Notes: generated from the sequence alone by a model not told the origin. A DNA stretch of 64,000 bases from Cryptomeria japonica (GCF_030272615.1 NC_081412.1:339628870-339692869), one strand, 5' to 3'; positions 48,424 to 59,434 are shown, numbered from the stretch's first letter. Numbers and translations: made by a program.

Positions 48424-48528
48424 CTCTTGGACCAGTCCATCGTCGGTTTGGGTGTGGCTTATTTCCAACACCAACACCCCCCCTTAAGCTACACCTCCCG
48501 TGTGCTTGGGGCTCCTAGCCTAGACATG

Positions 48529-48540
48529 GCTCTAATATCA
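48529..48540 (-). other. decayed initiator-Met primer binding site of the TRIM
   Basis: Reverse strand TGATATTAGAGC, two transitions away from TGGTATCAGAGC and directly next to the 5' LTR end. Both changes are of the kind left by cytosine methylation decay. Confidence 0.8.
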
Positions 48541-48550
48541 TGTTGAGACA

Positions 48551-48622
48551 TGGCCTAGCTAGCACTCAAACCTAGGACCTTCCATATGCTGTTGGAGTGC
48601 TCTACCACTGAGCTACTGGCCC
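48551..48622 (-). tRNA. tRNA-like sequence in TRIM 5' LTR
   Basis: Reverse-strand 72 nt with A box TAGCTCAGTGGTAG (closer to the tRNA consensus than the other copies) and B box GGTTTGAGTGC (two changes). The acceptor stem is damaged on its 3' side (CTAGGCC). The TCCA/TGGA anticodon-arm pairs are kept. Confidence 0.65.
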
Positions 48623-49346
48623 CTCTTGGACCAGTCCATCGTCGGTCAAGGTGTGGCTTATTTCCAACAACAATTTTGCTACATATGTCGTTTTTTTTTT
48701 CAAAAACGTGGCTAGGCTTTTGAGTTTAGTTTGTTGTCTATTTAAGAGATTCTTTCTCTTCTTTCAAGGATTGCTTCTTGTTCTTGGAAGGTCGTTTTGT
48801 TGATCAAGGTATGCTTTCTTCCTTTGTTCTCGTTTTCTTTTCATATTTTAGTTTGTTTTGGTTTCCTTGATCAATTTGTATATATGTTAGTTTTGTTTTG
48901 CTCTTACCTAAAATCGGTTATTGAGAGATTTTCGCCTTGCATTGTCCTTCCCCATTTTTCTTCTTTGCTTGCAGTCAGGATTTAAAAACCCGATTGCAAA
49001 TGAGATGAAAATAGTTGATCTACCCCTTTCGTTGAAAAATCTTAACCATCTTTTGTTGAAATTCCAAATTTCAAATTTGGAAAATGCTCATCCTTTCAAA
49101 AATCGGGTTTTTAAAACTTGATTACAAGTTGAACGTTCTTCCCATTTTCATAAAGATGATTTTCCCAAAACCTTTTCATTTTGACTTATATTCATTGCCA
49201 TCATCCATACATACCATTCCGACCATTTCCTACATGTCAAAATCTCATTTTTGACTCACTATTTCATTTACCTTTTTACAAGTATATATACTTGCATTCG
49301 GGTTTCAGAAGCCCGATTACAAGTTTGTTCTTCCCCGCTTGCATAC

Positions 49347-49666
49347 TGTTGACGGGAATAATCATTATGTTATGTTGTTATACTATGTTTATGTTGTCGT
49401 CGGTAATAATGAGTTACGGCGGTCAATTAGTTGGCCGACGGGTAGGTAGTTGGAGTCGCGACGGTTGTGCCGCAACCCTTCGGGTATTATATATTGTGTA
49501 CCTTTTCTTGGAAGTAGGATCATGATAGTTGTGTCAAATGTAATGTTATAAGCACTTGATGTACATGGACTATTGAATTAATATAGAGACTGATTATTTA
49601 ATGTATTTCCATTATGTTCTGTGCATTTACTTTCTGCATTTAACCGTTTACCCGAGAGGGCAAACA
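49347..49666 (+). repeat. 5' LTR of element G
   Basis: 320 bp, TGTTGACGG to GGGCAAACA. It contains CGGGTATTATATATTGTG, whose TATATA is a plausible promoter core near 49490. Confidence 0.9.
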
Positions 49667-49668
49667 TT

Positions 49669-49681
49669 TGGCACCGTTGCC
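49669..49681 (+). other. primer binding site of element G (tRNA-Asp type)
   Basis: TGGCACCGTTGCC, two bases after the LTR. It resembles the TGGCGCCGTTGCC primer site used by many plant gypsy elements, with one change. Confidence 0.75.
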
Positions 49682-50219
49682 TAAACGAACTCGGGAACGG
49701 GAGACACGGATGGCGCACAGACACAATGGGCCTACCCGTTGGTGAAGTAAACCTGGAGGCCGACGACGCACGGACAATACTTTACATAGGAGAAGACACG
49801 ACAACGCGAGAATTTTCAGTTTTGCTCCAAGTAGCCATTCAGACATACGTTCGATGAGAAGCGGCGGAGGCAGAAATCCCACCAAGTGCCGTGTGGACAG
49901 CGCTAGAGGTTAGCCCGGCAGTAAACCGGTTAATGAACCACCTCCCCCGGCTGCTTGCAGAGGCATCGCTGGCACAACAGGCCCACCTGGAGGAGATTGC
50001 CTAGGAAGAGCGACGACAACAAATCCTGCAACGCTACGAAGAGAACAGCTGACGGGAAACGGAATGAGATGGCACCAGGCCAGGAGGAAATTGAACCTTG
50101 TAATAATCCCGACACACTGCTGATATAAATTGTGGCCGAAAGGCAAAATAAAAATAAAAATAATAAAAGTTTTTTTGTGTACATGGCGTGTGTTTGCTAT
50201 GTATGGAAGTGACTTATGC
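49682..50219 (+). pseudogene. element G leader and short N-terminal reading frame remnants
   Basis: After the PBS a frame reads GEVNLEADDARTILYIGEDT and, past a stop, AVWTALEVSPAVNRLMNHLP and SLAQQAHLEEIA. It is amphipathic and gag-like but broken by at least four stops. The rest up to about 50220 is AT-rich leader. Confidence 0.5.
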
Positions 50220-52800
50220 CCAATAGACTAAATAAGGACAAAAATAAAAAGATCTAGAGTGACGAATGGGAAGTGGCACAAACCGCGTTGAATCTCAGAC
50301 AACAGATAGAACGAAGGCGTAGGCTAAAGCAGCTTGCCGAGGGACGACCGGCCGAGGGGTTGCTCGAAGGGAACCCAGGAGGTGTCACGGAGGTTGCAGA
50401 GGCAGAGATAGACGGAGAGAACTACACTGTCTACACTGTTGTAGGGCTGCCAGAAGGAGTCACGGAGGGTGCTGAAGGAGAACTCTACAGTTCGCCAGAA
50501 TACAACCGTAGGGTAAGAGGCCGCGAAGAGTTGGTGGAACAAGCAAGGCGAAGTCTAAACCTGATCGACGCTACTAGAGACTTGCTAAAGAATTTGTCCA
50601 TTTCAGAGGACAACCGGAGGGAGACAACCAACCGGAGGGAGACACCGGAAGGTGACGGTACGACCGAAGGTGCGGAGGGAGCACAAGGGTACCGTACGGG
50701 AGGCAATTTGTTTGGTTCGGTGTCAGCAACTTTTTTCGGAGGACCCACGAGTGGAGGTTCAGTTGTAGGAGGCGGAGGATCGCCAGGTACAAGCACACAA
50801 GGAATTAGAGGAGCGAGACCCAGCGGTGGGATGGCGAGTAAACAAAAATTTCCAAAGTTCACAGGGGAGGGCAAGGAAGACCCCTTACGACACTGCCGTA
50901 CATGTGAAACCATTTGGTCCGCCAACGGAGTAATAGACTAGGATGACTGGGTACAGCAGTTCCCAGCCACGTTACGAGGAGTTGCCATAGATTGGTACTC
51001 TGATGTGGACAAGCAAAAAGTGGCCACGTGGGCCAATCTACAGAAGGAATTCACGGGGGAGTTTCGGTTGCTCCGTGATGACAATGAAATTGTAACGGAG
51101 ATATACAGTACCAAACAAGGTACCAGGGAGACAGTACGGGCATACAGTCGGAGGCTTAAAGAACTCTTGGGTAAAATGGAAAGCCAACCCGCAGATGGAT
51201 TGAAGAAACGATGGTTCGTTGAAGGGTAGAAATCCTCCCTATGGAGGAAGATGAAAATTGTACCCCTGACGTCATATGACGATGCTTATAATAGGGCGAT
51301 GGAGCTGGAGAGCGAACACAAAACATCAAAGAAGAAGAAAAGTAATAAATCCTCATCCGAGGACGATGACTCTTCACAGGAAAGCAGCAGCGACGGCGAG
51401 GCTGGCAAATGGGTGCAAGCGCTCCAGAAAGACATGGAGCGAATGAGAAAGGAATTCAAAATAATGAGAAGCACTGGTCGGAACGAAGGGGACATATGGT
51501 GCACTGAGTGCAAAGAGGAAGGGCACACAAAGGGTACTTGCCAAAAGAAGGCATTCTGTGAGATTTGCCGAGTGATGGGACACTCCACCAAGGAGTGCCC
51601 ATACAACATGAAAACCCGAGGTACGGAAATGAACCAGGTGCTGTTCACGGAGCAGGCCACAACATCCGCACCAGCGGGTACCGGCCAACATACTAACACA
51701 ACGGCATCATCTGGAGGATACCGGGACAACAGACGCGGCGGCGGAAGGAATAGCAACAATAACAATAACGGAAGCCGTATCCAGTATGACGCCAAGGGCC
51801 GACCAATTATCCAATGTAGGGCCTGTAATCAGTGGGGGCACTTCGCCCGTGATTGCACGAAGGACGCCACCCCTCAACACCTCTATCGTTGGTGTGGGCC
51901 AGGCGACCATGAGGACGCAAATTGCCCGCAGGCAGGGGTTAATCTCCTCAACATTGAGAAGGCTGAGAAGACTGGTGAGAAAGAAGTACTGGCGATCACC
52001 CGCGCCCAGACGAAAAAAGCCACTTATCCCGACCCCCGTACGGAGAAGGAGAGATTACGGGAGGCAAAGGCCAATATTGAACGTGAGACGACGATGGAAT
52101 GACGGGACAACGAGGTGGCGAGTACATCATCCCGTACGGAAGCGGAAAATAACATCATTGGGCAAATCTTGCAGATGGAGGTGCCGATAAAGGTAAAAGA
52201 CCTTCTAGACTCTATGCCACAATTGAGGACTGCCATCCTCACCGATGTGCAAAGCACCGCAGCGTCGAGTGCACCACAGGTATGGGTTCTCGCCACCGCA
52301 TGGTCGAGTGCACCATAGGCAGGGGTTCCCGCCACTGCTTCGAAGAGTACACCACAGGTGGAGGTTTCCGTCAGCCCTTCGACTGACCTGATGTTACTAG
52401 CCTTGAGCAGTGGTAGACACCCAGCTGTGGTAGAAATGGGTATCCGTGGGACCATTCTGAAGGACACCATTGTGGACGGGGGATCTGGGGTGAATGTACT
52501 ACCAGAAGAAACATGGAAGCGGCTGGGGAAGCCCACCCTATGGCCACCCACATTCAACCTGGTGGGAGCGGACCAACATGGCATTAAGCCACTCGGGCTG
52601 TTGATGGCCCAGCAAGTGACAATTGGTACGCAACCATTCCTGTGAGATTTCGTGGTTATTCCCTCGAAGAAGAAAGGCTATGACGCCATCCTGGGGAGAG
52701 CGTGGTTGATCAACGCGAGGGTAAACCACAACTGGAAGAAAAATACACTTTCCATGGAGAAGGGAGGGCGGAAATATACCATTGACCTACACACCCAAGA
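50220..52800 (+). pseudogene. element G gag-protease polyprotein (broken)
   Basis: One frame with only five internal stops (50939, 51227, 52100, 52316, 52643). It shows a Glu/Gly-rich N-terminus, a Retrotrans_gag core (DDWVQQFPATLRGVAIDWYS, then TWANLQKEFTGEFRLL), and an acidic/Lys linker. Three zinc knuckles follow: CTECKEEGHTKGTC or CEICRVMGHSTKEC, then CRACNQWGHFARDC, and a variant WCGPGDHEDANC. A retropepsin-like domain has IVDGGSGVNVLPEE at about 52470 and YDAILGRAWL at about 52680. The start codon is unclear. RT does not follow. Confidence 0.88.
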
Positions 52801-53497
52801 TGGCGACGAAGAACTCGCCTCTTCCGACTCGGACTCAGAGGACTCTAATAAAGGGGAAGGGGGTCCCGATGAAAGCAAGGGCAAGAACGCGATGGAGCCG
52901 AACAGTGAAGGGGTGCTCGAATTGGAGGGATGTTCTGAAGATGAGGTATGCTCACTTAACGGGCTCTTCCATTGGCAAATGGAGGATTACAAAATGTTCC
53001 AAAGCTATAGGCTTGAAGTAGAGGAACCAGAGCAACCAACAGAGGTGTACCTGCCGGAATACAAAGAATATTGGAAGGGAGACGCCCCAAACACTGGCGA
53101 CGTAGATAATCCAAAGAGTGTTGGCAATGATTGGAACCCTGTGTGGAAGATAGCAGTCTTCAAAATCTTTATTCTTCTTCTTCTTCTTATGTATGGGAAG
53201 GAGACCGTGGTCCCTGTAGAATTTGTGGTTCTAGGTCTTTGGATGGCCATTGAAAATAGACTTGCCACCAACGGGCCCAAATTGAAACCCTACCATGCGA
53301 AGCGCGCAGGGGACCCGAGAGGCCGAATAGACACCCGAGAGCCCGAAGGGGGACCCGAGAGGATGGAGGGGGACTCGAGAGGCCAGGCAGGTGACTCAAG
53401 AGGCACAGGACCACAGCAGGCGACTCTTGGGCGAGGAAAACCGAGAAGGATGAAGGGCGATCCCAGAGACAGGGTACCCGAGCCGAAGACTCCCTAG
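52801..53497 (+). pseudogene. element G acidic spacer fused to integrase C-terminal tail
   Basis: The gag-protease frame continues through an acidic Ser/Asp/Glu stretch (SSDSDSEDSNKGEGG), EVYLPEYKEYWKG, then MYGKETVVPVEFVVLG with AIENRLATNGPKLKPYH. The last part resembles the YGKEAV...P...EV tail of gypsy integrase. RT, RNase H and the integrase core were therefore deleted in frame, leaving a fusion. It ends in a Gly/Arg/Glu-rich run and a TAG at 53495. Confidence 0.7.
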
Positions 53498-53536
53498 GAT
53501 CCCAGAGACAGGGTACCCGAGCCGAAGACTCCCTAG
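53459..53536 (+). repeat. exact 39-bp tandem duplication
   Basis: Two back-to-back copies beginning GATCCCAGAGACAGGGTACC and ending GACTCCCTAG (53459-53497 and 53498-53536), identical by eye. The first copy carries the stop of the fused frame. Confidence 0.9.
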
Positions 53537-53561
53537 ACAATTCAAAAAAAAACAAAAACCA

Positions 53562-53915
53562 CCGTACGGGTCCGTACGGCAGATGACCGTACGGTTGGAA
53601 GAAATTTTTTTTTGAAAAAAATCGCACGGTTGTAAGACAGCGATCGTACGGTCAAAAAAGGGGGAAAATGGCCACCGTACGGTGGGACCAAGGTGACACC
53701 ACCTTGCGGTGAAACCATCGACGGTGACACCACCGTGCGGTGGAACCACCGACGGTGACACCACCGTGCGGTGGCACCATCGTGCGGTGGAACCACCGAC
53801 GGTGGCACCACCGTGCGGTGGAATCACCGACGGTGACACCACCATGCGGTGGAACCATCGACGGTGACACCATCGTGCGGTGGTCGTACCGTGCGGTGGG
53901 AGCCACCGAAGGTTG
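53562..53915. repeat. hairpin minisatellite (CCGTACGG and 31-bp CCACCG...CGGTGG units)
   Basis: It begins with palindromes CCGTACGG at 53562, 53572 and 53587 and more at about 53645 and 53675. From 53692 to about 53892 a 31-bp unit starting GGTGACACCACC recurs six times, one copy with a 16-bp internal repeat. Each unit contains CCACCGTGCGGTGG, a 6-bp perfect stem with a 2-nt loop. Long open frames on the reverse strand here are a by-product of the 31-bp period. Confidence 0.88.
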
Positions 53916-54153
53916 TTGCCGCGACATGAATCAACCGCACACCCAACATAAACAGCCGCACACAAAGCGCAGTCGCTTCGTCGTCATGGTTCGTCGTATG
54001 GTGGAGGGGTGTAGACCGCATGGGAAGGTGGCTGCACGATTGGGAAGGTGGCCGCACGATCGGAGGTGCCAATGCTGTTGTTGACTGTACAGGGAGGTTG
54101 TATGGCCGGGGTGCCATCGGGGACATTACAGTGCCTAAAAAAAAAAAAAAAAA

Positions 54154-54416
54154 AGCGACGACGGATTGAAAAATGATTTGATGACATCTGGAGCCTGGAC
54201 ATTGAAAATATTGGAGTGTAGAAGAAGGGTTTTGACATCATAAAATATCATAGAAATGATGCGCGCCATGGACTTTCGTATGGTTCTGAGGGTACTAAAT
54301 TGGTGTTTAAAAAAAACGACGACGGCCAGATTTAAAATGATTCGCTGGAGTTTGAAGCCAGGACACTGGAAAAGAAGGGTTTTTGGCATCTTAAAATATC
54401 ACTGAAATGATGCGCT
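54154..54416. repeat. imperfect tandem pair, about 150-bp period
   Basis: A segment with CGACGACGG, then ATGAT(T)T, AGAAGGGTTTTGACATC and AAATATCA(T/C)(A/T)GAAATGATGCG occurs at 54154-54265 and, diverged, at 54312-54416. A poly-A tract (54138-54154) precedes the first copy. Confidence 0.65.
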
Positions 54417-54533
54417 GCCCCTCGACCACGCGGGGGCGCTGCCCCTCGACCCCGCTGGGGCACTGCCCCAGACCTCGCGAGGGGCGCTGCCCCTCGACCC
54501 CGCTGGGGGTGTTGCCCCCAGACCCCCAGTTTA
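54411..54533. repeat. GC-rich GGGGCGCTGCCCCTCGACCC array
   Basis: Four to five tandem units of about 25-30 bp of the form GCGCTGCCCCTCGACCCCGC, decaying to GTTGCCCCCAGACCCCCAG at the right end. The self-complementary GGGGCGCTGCCCC core can form hairpins. Similar GC-rich arrays are known in several plant LTR elements. Confidence 0.8.
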
Positions 54534-54759
54534 TTTTGAGCTATAGAAGACCACGGGAAGTGTTGTGGTTTTCCGTATTGTGAGAAAGAAGCCTGCAGCT
54601 AAGCATTGGCGGGGAAGCCATAAGCCGTAGAGGGAGACGGATTTGGAGGTTGGGAACAAACAGAGTTTGAGGGAAGGCATTGCAGGTCCGCGTAGTTGTA
54701 TGACACCAGGGAGTTATTCAGTTCAGTTTTTAGCCTTTGGGGAGTGTGAGGTGTCTCCT

Positions 54760-55070
54760 AGCATTTGTGCCAGCGGATTGTGGCCACCTCCAGGCATGAC
54801 TGGTACGCTTTGAAGAACTCGGAGTATGTCTCGGCTGGACGTGAAGTTGCCTTGGTGGATGCACAGAGGGCTCGGGAGGAGCTGACCACCAGGTTGGAGG
54901 CACTAGTCGCGTGAGACTTAGTTCAGCGTACCCAGGAGTTGGATGCCGGGAGAGTAGCACGGGTGGCTATCGAGGACAAATTGGCTAGGGAGATAGTATC
55001 AATTGAGTAGCAGTTGGTGGAAGTTGAGACTGAAAAACGTGTTTTGCAGACAAGTTTGGGTTAGGCACAG
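54760..55070 (+). pseudogene. coiled-coil reading frame remnant in element G
   Basis: One frame, interrupted by stops at about 54912, 55006 and 55061, reads ALVDAQRAREELTTRLEALV, DLVQRTQELDAGRVARVAIE and QLVEVETEKRVLQTSLG. It has a heptad-like, Leu/Ala/Glu/Arg-rich composition typical of a coiled coil. It lies between the GC-rich array and the 3' LTR, where an extra ORF would sit. No family was recognised. Confidence 0.5.
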
Positions 55071-55248
55071 GAGGACTGTGATGGCAAAGGAAGCAATATT
55101 GGGGAAATCCGCACTTGAGCATCGGATGGTAGCAGAAAAGGGTTTTCAGGCGAGGACGCAGCAAGTGTATAAGATCCGGGCCCGACTGGCGTTAGTAGTT
55201 CCTGCCGTTCATCTCTATTTTGTATTAAGTCGTCGGATTCGACTTCTT

Positions 55249-55584
55249 TTCTTGGGGGGGATGATGTTGACGGGAATAATCATTATGTTATGTTGTTATA
55301 CTATGTTTATGTTGTCATCGGTAATAATGAGTTACGGCGGTCAGTTAGTTGGCCGACGGGTAGGTAGTTGGAGTCGCGACGGTTGTGCCGCAACCCTTCG
55401 GGTATTATATATTGTGTACCTTTTCTTGGAAGTAGGATCATGATAGTCGTGTGAAATGCAATGTTATAAGCACTTGATGTACATGGACTGTTGAATTAAT
55501 ATAGAGACTGGTTATTTAATGTATTTCCATTATGTTTTGTGCATTTACTTTTTGCATTTAACCGTTTACCCGAGAGGGGAAACA
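55249..55584 (+). repeat. polypurine tract and 3' LTR of element G
   Basis: CTTGGGGGGGATGA precedes TGTTGACGGG at 55265. The 320-bp LTR ends AAACA at 55584 and is followed by the CATAC target duplication. Confidence 0.9.
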
Positions 55585-55721
55585 CATACTTGTAAAATGT
55601 TTCCCAAGATCCAAAATTGGTCAAAAGCCAAGTTCCAAGCATCCCTATTTATTTCCCATCTTCCTCTCATAAAGTTGTGAAGTGCAAGAGATAGGATTTT
55701 TTCCCATTTGAAGGTAAAAAG

Positions 55722-58700
55722 ATGATAGTTGCAGCTGATCTTGATGTTGCTTTTGTTAAATTTAATGATCAGATTAGGAGAATGCAGATAGAAGATAATT
55801 CAATCAAGTTTGCACAATATATACCTTGGGAAAACCCTCCAACATGAGGGAGAAAAACCCAACTATAAAATCTCTTATATATAGTGGAGTAATTGATTAC
55901 AATATGGTCAAGACATAGCCAGTTATAAAGTCCGTAACAAGGTCGATCTGTTATAACAATAGTGTCGATTTATATTTTGTATCTACTGCGTTGATGAAGA
56001 TATAGAAATCGGCTAAGTCTAAGTGCAAGGTGAAGGAAGGCGATCCGATTTGAGTTTGATTAATGTGTTGTGTATATTCTTCTTCGAACTGCTGTAGATG
56101 TGTATTTGATCTGCAGAAGGTGTATATGAACTGTTGGAGATATTCTTTCAATATTTTTGTGGAGAGGGAACCAAACTATGTATATACACATACGTCTTCT
56201 ATTCCAAGCGACACGTCTTTCTCCAAGGGTCGGTTCTATTCCAAGCAACATGTCTTCCAGCAAGGGTCGGCTTTTCACCAACCAACGTGGCTCTTTTAAT
56301 AGACATCAATTAACCCGACTTTTCACAAAAGATGGGGGAATTATATATTAGTTATATTTTATTAACAAACCGTTTCAATATAAAGGTTGGCAATATATTG
56401 TCTTTGATTAAATGTGTAAGACCGAAAAGGTCCTTCACACATTTGATGGTAAAGTGGGCTCTGAGGATCCGATTGACGCTATCCATCAACAACTTCGACA
56501 CTTTTAAGTCTTTATCGCAGCATTTTAGGTTGTTCTTCAATGTTAGAACCCTGGATGCATCAGTTTTTCATGTTTATAATCTGCTGTTCCTCATTAGAAT
56601 GTTGGGTCTAGAGCATTCTAATGTTTTTGAACCCTGGATGTATCGGTTTATCATGTTTATAAGGCAGTCCCATCACATCTCATGGGGTGAAATCGTCAGT
56701 GACGCTTTGTGTGAACAACTTGCGGCAATCCCCATCACCATGACGTTTTATATGAACTTATATCTTGTGTATCTAGCAACATCACTTAGACACTTCCCTG
56801 GTCTATCTACCAAGGGTGACCACTCGCTTATACCTGTGTGGGAGTACTGTGATTAGCTACCTTTGAGATCCAGCAAATTGCATTAGTGGAGGGTTCAGGA
56901 TGCATTCTTTGGTTATTTTATGTGTCAATTTGACAAGACACTAAAGAATAGAAGAGTGTCAAACGAAGCATGGGAGAAGGTGAATGATTATGGTTGTTCT
57001 TTCCTTCAGTTGTCGACTTTCATATACATGAGAGTTGGATGTTATAGCGGGCAGCCGTACATGCTTCCTAGATTCCCAACTGATAAGATTATTCTTATGG
57101 AGTTGGGAAGACAGATTATGGCCATTCATGCACATCAATCTGTTAGGCATAAGGTTGGGATGGGGATTTCTACAACTAACCCATTGAAGATTGGCCGGTA
57201 CTCCCTCATTACATCCAGCAAAGCCAAAGCTTTGGAGATTGAAATGCAAGAGATAAAACTCAAAAGGTTCAAATCAAGGGCAAATTTTGACTACCTAGGC
57301 ATGAAAGAAAGGATAAAAAATCCTTTATACATATGCATCGGATAGAAGACATTTGGGCGGATCTTCGTACAGAAAAAGAGGTTCGTAAGATGGACTATTG
57401 CAAGCTCACCCTTGAGTAGATTATTGATTTGAACTTAGTGGACATTCCGCAAGGAATGATTGACAGTGGGAATGTGCTTGATCCGGAGTATGTTTCACAA
57501 AGAGTTGATGAAGCCCCACTCTCATTAATTCAGTGGTCACACAAAGAATGCATATCCATTCTTGAGAGATTTTAGCCTATCCAGCTAACACGAACACTTG
57601 GCTCAAAGGTAATGGTGTTAAACCTATCAAGATCAAAATTGGTAAGGAAGATGACTCTACAGGACCCTTTAGTTGCAGGTCCGAGATTCAGATAAATAAC
57701 AAGGAAGGTGCATCATCTTCGGGCACAAGAATCAAGTTACGGGTGAGTCGGGCAATGGTACTTCCTCTAGAGGAGGAGACAGTTCGTGGGAAGGAAAAAT
57801 CTCAGTTTCTTATTCATGCGATTGATCCTGAAAATCTAGAGGAAGAACAATATTCAGATGATGCTCCTAGGTCACTAGCTTCGGAGTCACTTCATGAGGT
57901 CCCTTCCTCAATCCCCATGGAGCTACCTTTATCTCCTCCTGACACAGATGTGGATGCTTGTTCCACTATTCATGATGTTCCTATAGTAGTGGATGAGTCT
58001 CCTTAGAACGCCATTCCCATTTCAACAGTTGAGCCACCTCTTGATTATCAACAAGAGAGTTTGCTGGAAATCTTTGAGGATACTCTTGCATGTATTCATT
58101 TGTTAGAAATTGATACCTCTACTTCCGGCTTTGAGGAGTTTATGAGACAATCTTAATGTCCTTTGGTTATCGAGCAAGCCATGGTTGCCATCTAGACAGA
58201 TACTTCCCCTAGGATGACCACGGTTGTTCAAACATAAATTGCTTCTCCTTTGCTTTCAGCTGCTACTGGAGGAGAGCAAATGACTTTACCTCCATGGCTC
58301 AGTTCTTTCGCTCCCAAGAGAAAGAAGCAGGAAATTTCTCTTGATGTTTTTGATTATCAGCAGCTTAAGCAATCTAGGCCCAAGGTTGCTAAAAGAGCCA
58401 AGACAATCTCAAGGGTAATTATTGACAACAAAAAGATGAAGGTGGCTGAAATTATTGAACCTCTTGTAGACAAGCCACATGAGGAGATGCAAGCCGTTGA
58501 TTACAAGGTCACAAGGGTAGAATTGGGTAAGCAAACACGTGAAGTAGTCAAGCATGATGCCTAGCAGTCTGTAGCTTCACTAGTACAACGATGTGATGAG
58601 CTTCTAGCCAAGAAAGACAAGCTAGAAGAGGAGAATAGGCAACTTGTTGCAGCTGTTGAAAAGATCACCAAATCCGCTAGTGAAGGGAGCAATCCTTCAA

Positions 58701-59434
58701 GTTCTTCCGGTTCACAAGAATCAATTCAAGGAGTTGAGAGAGCTGCTCAAAAGGTACAAGCATTGGAATCTTGGGTAGATCAACTTCATGATTTATGTGC
58801 ACAAGTCTTGAAGGAGGTTTTTCAAATGATGGTCAATTGAAGACCATTGAGGAACAATTGAACCAATTTTTTGACACTTTCAAACAAAACTTGAAAAGGT
58901 GGAAGATAGCTTGACAACATTGCTCAAGACTCCTAAAAAAAAATTAAATGTTCTTCTAGAACATCAGGTTATTCCTTCGAGGGTTGTGTATCTAGAATAC
59001 CAGGAGCTCTTGGTGAACAAAGCCCTTGTTCTCAACTCATTTGTTGAAGACATTGATAATGTCATGAGATTGCGAATGGGAGTATTTCAGGATATTGTTT
59101 CTCGTTGTGAGAAAGCTTCTTGTAATATCATAAATCGGAATGGAGAATTAGTAACAGAAGAAAGGGTTCTCTCAGATCTACAGTTGAAGATTCATCATGA
59201 GTGGAAGAGTGAACCATTTTCAGTTGCATCTATTCAAGCTTTGGTTACATACTAGGTCTTCTTACAAGAAATTCAGTCTTCCTTTGAGAAGATAAATCCA
59301 CAATCCTTCATTGCAGCGATGTTATTGTGAAAACCATGATCGTGGCAAAGAATACCCATGAACCGAATCCTGATGAGTTGCTAATGATCATCCAGAAGTT
59401 TGAAGGATTCATGTCTACACATACTGCAACCTAG
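55722..59434 (+). pseudogene. unit A2 long protein (broken, interrupted by a solo LTR)
   Basis: It starts MIVAADLDVAF at 55722, is split by the LTR at 55754-56500, and resumes with the A1-like sequence after CTTTTAAGTC. A deletion near 56560-56600 removes most of the segment between the N-terminus and the NVFEPWMYRFIMFIRQSHHI block. The remainder matches A1 block by block, including VGMGISTTNPLKIGRYSL, a coiled coil near 58580-58670, and KTMIVAKNTHEPNPDELL before the final TAG at 59432. At least four frameshifts and many stops. Same start and end as A1, supporting a real ancestral gene. Confidence 0.78.
55754..56500 (-). repeat. 747-bp solo LTR inside the A2 reading frame
   Basis: On the reverse strand it starts TGTCGAAGTTGTTGATGG and ends AAATTTAACA. 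A TATA box (CTATATATAAGAG) near 55890 is followed by GTTGGGTTTTTCTCCC, a copia R/U5-like signature. CTTT(T) flanks both sides (55750-55753 and 56501-56505). Comparison with A1 shows that the A2 reading frame is otherwise continuous across this point. Confidence 0.7.

Larger units (their letters stand above)
48342..48669 (-). mobile_element. 328-bp TRIM with tRNA-like LTRs
   Basis: Two 129-bp direct repeats (48342-48470, 48541-48669) flank a 70-bp core. On the reverse strand each starts TGTTGGAAATAAGCC. The core opens with a decayed PBS (TGATATTAGAGC) and ends with a purine tract (AAGGGGGGGTGTTGG). This is the anatomy of a terminal-repeat retrotransposon in miniature. The LTRs match in length and sequence the LTR of copia B at 2372-2500. 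No clean TSD could be read in the T-rich target. Confidence 0.9.
49347..55584 (+). mobile_element. element G: Tat/Athila-like LTR element with pol deleted, TSD CATAC
   Basis: Two 320-bp LTRs begin TGTTGACGGGAATAATC and end AGAGGG(C/G)AAACA. CATAC lies at 49342-49346 and 55585-55589. By eye the LTRs differ at about ten positions (roughly 97% identity), so this is among the younger insertions here. It carries gag and protease, but RT, RNase H and most of integrase are absent. Base composition is clearly more GC-rich than the A2 host. Confidence 0.92.

Noticed and set aside
50324-52584. Long reverse-strand frames across element G
   Set aside because: Shadows of the forward gag-protease frame, which has zinc knuckles and a protease motif.
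53187-54126. Several long reverse-strand frames rich in His, Arg, Val, Ser and Pro
   Set aside because: They lie over the 31-bp hairpin minisatellite and its flanks. The repeat unit, not selection, keeps the frames open.
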